Origin: Candidatus Roizmanbacteria bacterium CG06_land_8_20_14_3_00_34_14
GTDB lineage: Bacteria; Patescibacteriota; Microgenomatia; UBA1406; GWC2-37-13
Length of the DNA: 7,811 nt
Direction of reading: 5' to 3'
NCBI GenBank assembly: GCA_002779665.1
Contig: PEVZ01000054.1
Span: forward strand, 1-7,811
Shown here: piece by piece, positions 1-3,901 of the stretch
Layout of the letters: each line of letters starts with the position of its first letter
Position numbering within the stretch: position 1 is the first letter of the stretch
Notes under the pieces: generated by a model
What the model was told of the DNA's origin: nothing
What the model saw: only the letters and a program-made list of their open reading frames with translations
The model's database searches: none
Made by a program: the position numbers and the translations under genes

Positions 1-190
1 TGGGCGGGATTCAATCCGCAAAATCCTCTGGATTTTGCTCAAAATGGGTTCGGATTTCGTCCAATAAGCACCACTCTTCGCTCCCTGATGTGGTAAATCA
101 CACTTCGTGATCAAATTTAAATCTTATTCGTAAATATATGAAGAGTGTCCGTAACGTAGTTCAAGCGAAGCGAAAACGAAGTAGGGTTTC
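1..190. other. Non-coding, dyad-rich stretch upstream of a GIY-YIG relic
   Basis: No credible gene was found on either strand. The stretch is rich in inverted repeats. A perfect 9-bp stem (GCAAAATCC 18-26 with GGATTTTGC 30-38) has a 3-base loop. A 5-bp hairpin ATCAC/GTGAT lies at 97-111. It is enclosed by the 8-bp pair CACTCTTC (72-79) and GAAGAGTG (140-147). CTTCGCT (77-83) could pair instead with AGCGAAG (164-170). No T-run follows the stems, so a simple terminator is unlikely. It could be a dispersed repeat, a structured RNA, or part of the decayed element that continues at 211. The function is unknown. Confidence 0.45.
18..38. repeat. Perfect 9-bp inverted repeat with 3-base loop
   Basis: GCAAAATCC at 18-26 is the exact reverse complement of GGATTTTGC at 30-38, with TCT as the loop. 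An outer AATCCG (13-18) also has its complement CGGATT at 51-56. There is no T-tract on either side. This is seen directly in the sequence; the role is unknown. Confidence 0.7.
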
Positions 191-210
191 TTTTTTGTTA
201 AAATTAAATT

Positions 211-397
211 GTGTTTCACGTCTATATTCTTCAATTAAAAGATAAAACTTATTATATTGGTTATTCTTCGAATTTAAGGTTGAGGATTGAGGAACATTAA
301 AGAGGGAATGTGTTTCAACAAAAAACTTACGACCAATCAAATTAATATATTACTCAGCTTTTTATACTCAAAAAAAGTAACGAACTTTGAAAAATAA
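211..397 (+). pseudogene. Decayed GIY-YIG endonuclease-like gene
   Basis: From a possible GTG start at 211 the frame reads VFHVYILQLKDK, then TYYIGYSSNLRLRIEEH. This is the N-terminal signature of small stand-alone GIY-YIG domain proteins: a YVYIL strand, a Y-I-G motif, then the basic N-L-x-x-R-x-x-E-H segment. The frame stops at TAA 298-300 just after E-E-H, followed by readable RGNVF. The expected later part reappears in another frame (about 314-397) as ILLSFLYSKKVTNFEK and ends at TAA 395-397, before the usual YLKSGSG-type tail. At least one nonsense change, one frameshift and loss of the C-terminus are therefore visible. Intact relatives run to roughly 80-100 residues. No Shine-Dalgarno site is present. 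Homology is recognised by eye from the motif. Confidence 0.75.
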
Positions 398-401
398 CGT
401 A

Positions 402-788
402 TTATTTTGAAGCAGTTAAATACTCCATTGTGCCAGAAACAGTAGCAATTGCCTGTTTTACAAAAAATTCATTCATATCTCCTTTTTGGTTTGATTGTTG
501 TTTTTTTAATAAAACTCTCTGAGTTGTTACCGCTGCTTCATTAAGTAATTTTATTTTTTCACTTGGATCAAAATCACCCGCTGCAATCCACTCAGAAGCG
601 GTTGACAAGACTCCTCTTTCTGCGGCCTTTCTTGCTTCATCAATTGGTTTCTGTCCTTCTTCTTTTACTAATTCCTGACAAACTCCTAATCCAACATTGG
701 TTCCGCCAGCTGTTTTATAAAAAATATTAAAAGCATCCACAGGACGAAGTTCTTTTAACGGTGTAAGTTGACTATCTGTACTAATCAT
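402..788 (-). CDS. Hypothetical protein, 128 aa
   Basis: I do not recognise this family. The 128-residue product is soluble-looking and mostly helical in composition. It has no signal peptide, no membrane segment and one cysteine (C37). The middle is charged (KEEGQKPIDEARKAAERG). The stretch after about residue 70 could form a long helix containing LLKKQQSNQ. The frame is open over its full length and has a plausible amino acid composition. It is transcribed divergently from the toxin-antitoxin operon, 88 bases from its start codon. No Shine-Dalgarno site precedes the ATG at 788. A weak TAGTAT lies seven bases upstream of it, but no -35 box is evident. The gene could be an accessory partner of the neighbouring module or unrelated. 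Confidence 0.6.
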   Translation of the reverse strand: MISTDSQLTPLKELRPVDAFNIFYKTAGGTNVGLGVCQELVKEEGQKPIDEARKAAERGVLSTASEWIAAGDFDPSEKIKLLNEAAVTTQRVLLKKQQSNQKGDMNEFFVKQAIATVSGTMEYLTASK

Positions 789-797
789 ATTTTAAAT

Positions 798-809
798 ACT
801 ACTACTACT
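798..809. repeat. (ACT)4 trinucleotide repeat
   Basis: Four perfect ACT units lie in the divergent intergenic region, just upstream of the minus-strand hypothetical gene. A change in copy number would alter promoter spacing on that side. No role is shown. Confidence 0.6.
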
Positions 810-839
810 TTTCAAGCGGAAATAATAATATTACTGTCC

Positions 840-868
840 TTGACATCGTCTTCAGCGTACGTTAATAT
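840..868 (+). promoter_or_regulatory. Sigma-70-type promoter of the toxin-antitoxin operon
   Basis: A perfect -35 box TTGACA (840-845) is followed by a 17-base spacer and TAATAT (863-868), which matches the -10 consensus at four of six positions. The expected transcription start is about 875. The antitoxin ATG begins at 877, so the mRNA would be leaderless or nearly so. This agrees with the absence of a Shine-Dalgarno sequence. Confidence 0.7.
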
Positions 869-874
869 GTACGC
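855..874. promoter_or_regulatory. Palindromic operator over the -10 box
   Basis: GCGTAC (855-860) and GTACGC (869-874) are exact inverted repeats. With the next bases the arms become GCGTACGT and ATGTACGC, 8 bp with one mismatch around the centre TAAT. The palindrome covers the -10 box and ends two bases before the antitoxin start codon. Phd/YefM antitoxins are known to bind palindromes in their own promoters, so this is the likely autoregulatory operator. That role is inferred from position and symmetry. Confidence 0.65.
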
Positions 875-876
875 AT

Positions 877-1254
877 ATGGATCAGACAACGACAATTTCT
901 ATCACCGAAGCAAGAAAAAAACTTTTTCTAATTGCCAAAGAGGTTCAAACACCGGGAAGGTCATATACTTTGACCGAAAAGGGAAGGCCAAAGGTAACAA
1001 TTATTTCTTTTGAAGAATATGATTCTCTAAAAGAAACGATTGAAATATTGACAGAATTTCCAAATTTAAAAAAAGATATGGAAGAAGCAGAAAAAGCCGT
1101 TAAAACAGGTGAATATAAAAGTTGGACTACTTTAGAAGATCTTTTAGGAAGGGAAGGATTCGTTTTTCATGATAAGTCCTCAAATAAATATGAAGTTTCA
1201 GGTAATGTTAAAACCAAGAGCAGAAAAACAGCTCGAAAAATTACCAAAGGCTGA
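877..1254 (+). CDS. Antitoxin, Phd/YefM family
   Basis: This is the antitoxin of a type II toxin-antitoxin pair. It would bind and neutralise the downstream RelE/ParE toxin and repress the operon. Residues 7-22 (ISITEARKKLFLIAKE) and 28-52 (the T-x-K-G-R-P segment, then VTIISFEEYDSLK) give the classic Phd/YefM DNA-binding fold. The acidic segment after about 55 is the expected toxin-binding part. At 125 residues it is longer than the common 80-95. The basic tail after about 100 (KTKSRKTARKITKG) is encoded where the gene overlaps the toxin by 65 bases. The ATG at 877 is chosen because it starts the conserved domain and lies right after the promoter. No ribosome binding site is seen, fitting a leaderless transcript. 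The long tail could be a recent extension from loss of an earlier stop codon. Confidence 0.88.
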   Translation: MDQTTTISITEARKKLFLIAKEVQTPGRSYTLTEKGRPKVTIISFEEYDSLKETIEILTEFPNLKKDMEEAEKAVKTGEYKSWTTLEDLLGREGFVFHDKSSNKYEVSGNVKTKSRKTARKITKG

Positions 1255-1444
1255 TTATTATCGAATTCTTTCAGCCTTTTCAATATTATCAAACAATCCT
1301 TTTATTGGTAAAAAAATGTTGGGTGAGTATTATGGATGTTATAACTACAGAGTTTGGCCATATAGAATAATTTGTAATATATATAAAAAACAGATGTTTG
1401 TTTTAATTCTTCAAGTTGGTCATCGTCAGGGAATTTATAAGTGA
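1190..1444 (+). CDS. Toxin, RelE/ParE superfamily
   Basis: This is the toxin half of the pair. RelE-type members cleave mRNA on the ribosome and ParE-type members poison gyrase; the sequence alone does not decide between them. The start at 1190 gives MKFQVMLKPRAEKQLEKLPK, the usual first strand and helix of the family. An upstream ATG at 1169 would add seven residues that do not look like family sequence. The C-terminal part carries YRVWPYRIICNIY and the ending VLQVGHRQGIYK-type motif (here ILQVGHRQGIYK). The conserved Arg and the Gly-His-Arg segment are typical of RelE-like proteins. The length of 84 residues is normal. It overlaps the antitoxin by 65 bases in another frame, so coupled translation is likely. 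No Shine-Dalgarno site precedes 1190. Confidence 0.88.
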   Translation: MKFQVMLKPRAEKQLEKLPKADYYRILSAFSILSNNPFIGKKMLGEYYGCYNYRVWPYRIICNIYKKQMFVLILQVGHRQGIYK

Positions 1445-1475
1445 TCCTTCGACTCGCTCACTTTAAGTTATCTAT

Positions 1476-1521
1476 CGACTAAATAATGGCTTTGTGACCG
1501 ACTAATATAGTGGTTTTGTAG
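1476..1521. repeat. Imperfect 23-bp tandem repeat, two copies
   Basis: CGACTAA...TGGCTTTGTGAC (1476-1498) is followed directly by CGACTAA...TGGTTTTGTAG (1499-1521). The copies share their first seven bases and the TGG-TTTGT block, with small shifts between. The repeat lies between the toxin stop and the radC promoter. It could be a decayed duplication or a regulator site; no function can be assigned. Confidence 0.5.
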
Positions 1522-1532
1522 GTTATAAGCGG

Positions 1533-1561
1533 TTGACAAGAGAGTTTATAAAGTCTATAAA
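1533..1561 (+). promoter_or_regulatory. Near-consensus sigma-70 promoter of radC
   Basis: TTGACA (1533-1538), a 17-base spacer and TATAAA (1556-1561) match eleven of twelve consensus positions. The predicted start is about 1568, giving a 5' leader of roughly 19 bases before the ATG at 1587. The -35 box begins with a TTG that is also the first possible start codon of the radC open frame. This argues strongly against translation starting there. Confidence 0.78.
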
Positions 1562-1573
1562 GTCCATAAAGTT
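1547..1573. repeat. 9-bp tandem repeat (TATAAAGTC), three units, over the radC -10 box
   Basis: TATAAAGTC occurs exactly at 1547-1555 and 1556-1564. A third variant, CATAAAGTT, lies at 1565-1573. The second copy supplies the -10 box and the first forms part of the spacer. Gain or loss of a unit would move the -10 box by nine bases relative to TTGACA, so promoter strength could depend on copy number. Confidence 0.7.
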
Positions 1574-1586
1574 ATATCGATGGATT

Positions 1587-2273
1587 ATGGCAACACTTAA
1601 CGATGTCCCAAATGCGGAACGACCGCGGGAGCGCTTAATTAAATATGGCGTTGAATCGCTATCTCTTCAGGAGCTATTATCTCTAATCTTTGGTCGAGGA
1701 GTCAAAGGGGAGTCGGTCGCGATTATTTCCCAAAAACTAATTGGTTTATTTGGTTCTTTAGATAAGCTGTCAGAAGCATCTGTTGAAGAGCTAAAAACAA
1801 TCAAGGGTTTGGGTTTAGCAAAAGCTTGCCAACTCAAAGCCTGTTTTGAAATTTCTAAACGGTTAATTAAGGAAGAAAACTCAAATAAGCATAAAAGTGT
1901 CATTGTCAGATCTCCAAAGGATATCTTTCCGCTTTTGAAAGAAAAGATTGTCAATTTTCACAAAGAATATTATATGGCGGTTTCTTTAGACAATCGCAAC
2001 AAGGTTATTAGCATTGATATTATTTCAATCGGGACATTAACTTCCAGTTTAATTCACCCAAGAGAGACTTTTGAAGTAGCGATAAAAAATCATGCCGGAT
2101 CAATTATCATCTGTCATAATCATCCATCAGGTGAATTAATCCCATCGGAAGACGATGTTGCTGTCACAAACAGTTTGGTCAAAGCCGGTAAACTTCTTGG
2201 CATAGAAGTCGCCGACCACTTAATAATTACAAAAGATGGATATTTTAGCTTCAAAGAAAAGAAAATTATTTAG
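1587..2273 (+). CDS. radC: RadC family protein (JAB/MPN metallopeptidase-like)
   Basis: RadC proteins (UPF0758) carry a JAB-type metal-binding domain. They were once linked to DNA repair, but their biochemical role is unsettled. From ATG 1587 the protein is 228 residues, a normal length. It begins MATLNDVPNAERPRERLIKY, the family's usual opening (R-P-R-E-R-L then a G-x-x-x-L-S-x-x-E-L-L segment). A helix-hairpin-helix-like region, VEELKTIKGLGLAKA, lies at about 65-79. The JAB site is H177-N-H179-P-S-G...D190, the H-x-H-x(10)-D pattern, preceded by the HPRE segment (S-L-I-H-P-R-E). All metal ligands are intact. The frame stays open upstream to TTG 1533, but that TTG is part of the promoter. 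No strong Shine-Dalgarno site is present. RadC genes are frequent in genomic islands, consistent with the neighbouring toxin-antitoxin pair. The 3' end overlaps the ilvC relic on the other strand by eight bases. Confidence 0.93.
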   Translation: MATLNDVPNAERPRERLIKYGVESLSLQELLSLIFGRGVKGESVAIISQKLIGLFGSLDKLSEASVEELKTIKGLGLAKACQLKACFEISKRLIKEENSNKHKSVIVRSPKDIFPLLKEKIVNFHKEYYMAVSLDNRNKVISIDIISIGTLTSSLIHPRETFEVAIKNHAGSIIICHNHPSGELIPSEDDVAVTNSLVKAGKLLGIEVADHLIITKDGYFSFKEKKII

Positions 2274-2536
2274 TTTTTTCAGGCCTAAGTTCTCTTACCT
2301 TTAGCTCCGGCCTTCCACATCTCCGACTCTCTCATTGTTTTTAGTTCTTCTCCAAGTTTTTCTCGATAATCAGTCTCGTTAAAAGCTTCTGATGGAGCGT
2401 GACCCTTTTTTCGGAGAATATTATATTGAGCTTCCATTATTCCGGCTATTGCTCCCATCAAAACTCCGCGTTCTCCGGTTAAATCCGAATAAACTTCTTT
2501 TTATAAAGTTGTCTCAAAAAGATAATCGGAACCAAA
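2266..2536 (-). pseudogene. ilvC: C-terminal relic of ketol-acid reductoisomerase
   Basis: Reading the minus strand from 2536 gives FGSDYLFETTL, a TAA stop (2501-2503), then KEVYSDLTGERGVLMGAIAG and MEAQYNILRKKGHAPSEAFN. This is the start of the knotted C-terminal domain of ketol-acid reductoisomerase (IlvC), the second enzyme of valine and isoleucine synthesis. Right after S-E-A-F-N-E-T it jumps to DYREKLGEELKTMRESEMWK, which in intact enzymes lies many residues later, so an internal stretch is deleted. After WKAGAK a one-base insertion shifts the frame. In the restored frame it reads VRELRPEKTK and stops at 2266-2268. The NADPH-binding N-terminal half is absent. The stop codon, deletion, frameshift and missing N-terminus make this a clear pseudogene. 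Identity is recognised by eye from family motifs. Confidence 0.85.
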
Positions 2537-2546
2537 TTATTTGGTT
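2530..2546 (-). terminator. Possible weak terminator-like hairpin after ridA
   Basis: AACCAAA (2530-2536) and TTTGGTT (2540-2546) form a perfect 7-bp stem with a 3-base loop, 14 bases beyond the ridA stop. In the ridA direction a short T-run follows only after about nine bases, which is poor for an intrinsic terminator. The hairpin also sits at the edge of the ilvC relic, so it may simply be a deletion junction. Confidence 0.25.
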
Positions 2547-2560
2547 ATTGTAATTTATAA

Positions 2561-2938
2561 TTACTTAACAACTGCAATTGCATCAATTTCGATCAGACAA
2601 TCTTTTGGTAAACGGGAAACTTCAACGGTGACCCGAGCCGGTTTATTACCGGTAAAATATTCTCCATAAATCTGATTGACTAAACCATAATTATTCATAT
2701 CTGATAAATATATAGTTGTTTTAACAACATAATTAAAATTACTGCCCCCAGCGGAAATAACCTTTTTAAGATTTTCCATAACCTGCCGAGTTTGTTTTTC
2801 AATTCCGTCAACTAATTTATTTGTCTTTGGATCTATTCCAATTTGCCCCGAGCAAAAAATAAACCCATTAACTGCTAATGCTTGCGAATAAGGACCGACG
2901 GCAACGGGGGCATCGCCGGTTGAAATAATTTTGATCAT
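2561..2938 (-). CDS. ridA: RidA family enamine/imine deaminase
   Basis: RidA (YjgF/YER057c/UK114) hydrolyses reactive enamines and imines such as 2-aminoacrylate. It thereby protects pyridoxal-phosphate enzymes, notably in branched-chain amino acid metabolism. The 125-residue protein is full length. It has the N-terminal A-P-x-A-x-G-P-Y-S-Q-A segment (10-20), F-C-S-G-Q-I-G (28-34) and the C-terminal signature PARVTVEVSRLPKDCLIEID (100-119). The substrate-binding arginine R102, C114 and E117 are present, so the enzyme appears intact. RidA family members act as trimers with sites between subunits. The start at 2938 is the only sensible one. No Shine-Dalgarno site is seen, and it lies nine bases after the end of the ilvD relic, which suggests past coupling. 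It sits between decayed ilvD and ilvC, a context that fits its known role. Confidence 0.93.
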   Translation of the reverse strand: MIKIISTGDAPVAVGPYSQALAVNGFIFCSGQIGIDPKTNKLVDGIEKQTRQVMENLKKVISAGGSNFNYVVKTTIYLSDMNNYGLVNQIYGEYFTGNKPARVTVEVSRLPKDCLIEIDAIAVVK

Positions 2939-2947
2939 AATAATTGA

Positions 2948-3055
2948 TTAATAATTAATAACGTTATCCATTACCGCACCATAATTTGCACTCATAACGT
3001 GTTTTGAATATCTTCCCAACCAACCCCGGATAATTTTTAGAACAACCGGTTTTTT
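2948..3055 (-). pseudogene. ilvD: C-terminal relic of dihydroxy-acid dehydratase
   Basis: The minus strand reads KKPVVLKIIRGWLGRY, then SKHVMSANYGAVMDNVINY, then TAA (2948-2950). The pattern R-G-W-L-x-R-Y-x-x-x-V-x-S-A-x-x-G-A-V matches the extreme C-terminus of IlvD, the third enzyme of branched-chain amino acid synthesis (for example R-A-Y-A-S-L-A-T-S-A-D-K-G-A-V-R-D in the E. coli protein). An in-frame TAA (3056-3058) blocks the frame upstream, and nothing IlvD-like remains beyond it. It ends nine bases before ridA on the same strand. The fragment is short, so the identification rests on one motif; the ilvC relic on the other side of ridA strengthens it. Confidence 0.68.
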
Positions 3056-3096
3056 TTATTCTATTTTTAGATATAGTACATAATTTATGCTAATGA

Positions 3097-3372
3097 TTAC
3101 TTTTTTATTTCAAATCCATCAAAAATCTCCTTCGGTTCTTGAGTAAAGATTTGGACGTCCGAGATATGAGAGACAGGTGGGCCTTTCTTGATTATTTCAA
3201 TTATTTGCTTTACTTTTTCTTCTTCTCCTTGGATTGAGGCTTCAACAAAACCTTCGTGATGATTTCGTACCCAACCGGTCACACCTATAATTTTAGCCTG
3301 AATTTTAGTCCAGGCTCGAAAACCGACTCCGATGACATCACCTTTAATGTAGAGATGGACTTGTTTAAGCAT
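3097..3372 (-). CDS. acyP: Acylphosphatase
   Basis: Acylphosphatase hydrolyses the carboxyl-phosphate bond of acyl phosphates in the cytosol. The 91-residue protein is a normal length. The phosphate-binding loop G11-x-V-x-G-V-G-F-R19 and the strand G33-W-V-R-N37 are both present. They include the catalytic arginine R19 and asparagine N37, so it should be active. The later segments E-G-x-V-E-A-x-x-Q-G and the final F-x-I-K-K also fit. ATG at 3372 is preferred. A TTG at 3387 in the same frame would add five residues, but it abuts the TATAAT box (3379-3384) and would lie upstream of the predicted transcript start. Starting at 3372 again implies a leaderless mRNA. Confidence 0.92.
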   Translation of the reverse strand: MLKQVHLYIKGDVIGVGFRAWTKIQAKIIGVTGWVRNHHEGFVEASIQGEEEKVKQIIEIIKKGPPVSHISDVQIFTQEPKEIFDGFEIKK

Positions 3373-3378
3373 AATTAG

Positions 3379-3384
3379 ATTATA
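3379..3384 (-). promoter_or_regulatory. Perfect -10 box for acyP
   Basis: The minus strand reads TATAAT here, six bases before the acyP ATG (3372). The predicted transcript start therefore falls on or next to the start codon. No clear -35 box is found 16-18 bases upstream, where the heptamer tract at 3389-3416 lies. Confidence 0.6.
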
Positions 3385-3388
3385 CAAA

Positions 3389-3416
3389 AAATTCGAAATT
3401 CGAATATCGAAACTCG
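3389..3416. repeat. Heptamer tandem repeat, unit AAATTCG
   Basis: Four 7-bp units are seen: AAATTCG, AAATTCG, AATATCG and AAACTCG. They lie between the acyP promoter and the end of the next minus-strand gene. The same unit recurs, perfectly, at 6684-6711 inside the flavoprotein gene. Confidence 0.85.
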
Positions 3417-3425
3417 AAACAAATT

Positions 3426-3851
3426 CTAATTTTCGAAATTTAAATTAGGGTCAACTTTCCTTGCTTGTCTTAAATAATTATTTGCCTTTGTTGTGTTTCC
3501 TTCCGCCAAATTTAGCTGATAAAGACTATAAAGAACATCTCTTGCCTTTGGGTTAATAGTTAATTGTTGTTTAAGATTATTAATCAGGTCTTTTTTTGTA
3601 TTTTCTTGTCTAATAATCTCCGCCTTGACAGTTGACCCGTAAATATTATTATTCATTTCTAAAATTTTCTCATATTCCGGCAAAGTTTTAATTTTTTGCA
3701 AAAAAGCAATTGTTAACGGCTTGTCATTATTTACAAATTTAAAATATATAAACGAGATTGATTGTGAAGAAATAATGTTCAATATTAGTATTAAAAATAC
3801 TAACACACATAAATAAATTTTCAAATATTGCTTGATTATTTTATGTTTCAT
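3426..3851 (-). CDS. Membrane-anchored small protein with TPR-like C-terminus
   Basis: I cannot name a function. The 141-residue product has a basic N-terminus (MKHKIIKQYLK) followed by one hydrophobic segment at about 12-32 (IYLCVLVFLILILNII), a signal anchor. The rest should face outside the membrane. Residues about 95-135 (INPKARDVLYSLYQLNLAEG, then a second helix ending ARKVDPN) resemble a single tetratricopeptide-type helical pair, with the usual A-R-x-x-D-P-N ending. Such proteins often act as scaffolds at the cell envelope. The start at 3851 lies within a heptamer tract. It is divergent from the ATPase gene, 50 bases away, so the two may share regulation. No Shine-Dalgarno site is seen. 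Confidence 0.7.
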   Translation of the reverse strand: MKHKIIKQYLKIYLCVLVFLILILNIISSQSISFIYFKFVNNDKPLTIAFLQKIKTLPEYEKILEMNNNIYGSTVKAEIIRQENTKKDLINNLKQQLTINPKARDVLYSLYQLNLAEGNTTKANNYLRQARKVDPNLNFEN

Positions 3852-3870
3852 GTTACGTGTTATATGTCAT
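3843..3870. repeat. Heptamer tandem repeat, ATGTTAC-like units
   Basis: Four 7-bp units follow one another: ATGTTTC, ATGTTAC, GTGTTAT and ATGTCAT. They are degenerate but strictly in phase. The tract includes the start codon of the minus-strand membrane protein and part of the divergent promoter region. Confidence 0.65.
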
Positions 3871-3885
3871 ATTTTTAATGTTTTT

Positions 3886-3895
3886 ATTATATACT
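3886..3895. promoter_or_regulatory. Overlapping divergent -10 boxes
   Basis: On the minus strand 3886-3891 reads TATAAT, about 34 bases before the start of the membrane protein gene. On the plus strand 3890-3895 reads TATACT, six bases before the ATPase ATG at 3902, giving a leaderless plus-strand transcript. The boxes overlap by two bases, so the two promoters could exclude each other. No good -35 boxes are visible. Confidence 0.45.
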
Positions 3896-3901
3896 TTTTT
3901 A

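Noticed and set aside
40..75. GGTTCGG...CACCA resembling a tRNA T-arm and 3' end
   Set aside because: No acceptor, D-arm or anticodon stem can be built upstream, and the T-arm pairing is poor.
391..408. AAAATAA/TTATTTT hairpin as terminator of the minus-strand gene
   Set aside because: The stem is entirely A-T and overlaps the stop codon; such stems arise by chance in AT-rich sequence.
768..1013. Plus-strand open frame of 81 codons
   Set aside because: It runs through the promoter and operator and overlaps the antitoxin in another frame. Its product has no family features.
1667..1954. Minus-strand open frame inside radC
   Set aside because: It is a shadow of a clear RadC frame, with low-complexity serine-rich content and no motif.
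2947..2960. ATTAATA x2 as a seventh heptamer tract
   Set aside because: There are only two copies in very AT-rich sequence, too little to separate from chance.
3043..3057. AACCGGTT palindrome plus T-run as a plus-strand terminator
   Set aside because: The stem is only four base pairs with no loop, and no plus-strand gene ends nearby.
3857..3901. GTG 3857 as the ATPase start
   Set aside because: It lies upstream of the likely transcript start, inside a heptamer tract, and would add a second hydrophobic stretch before the real membrane segment.
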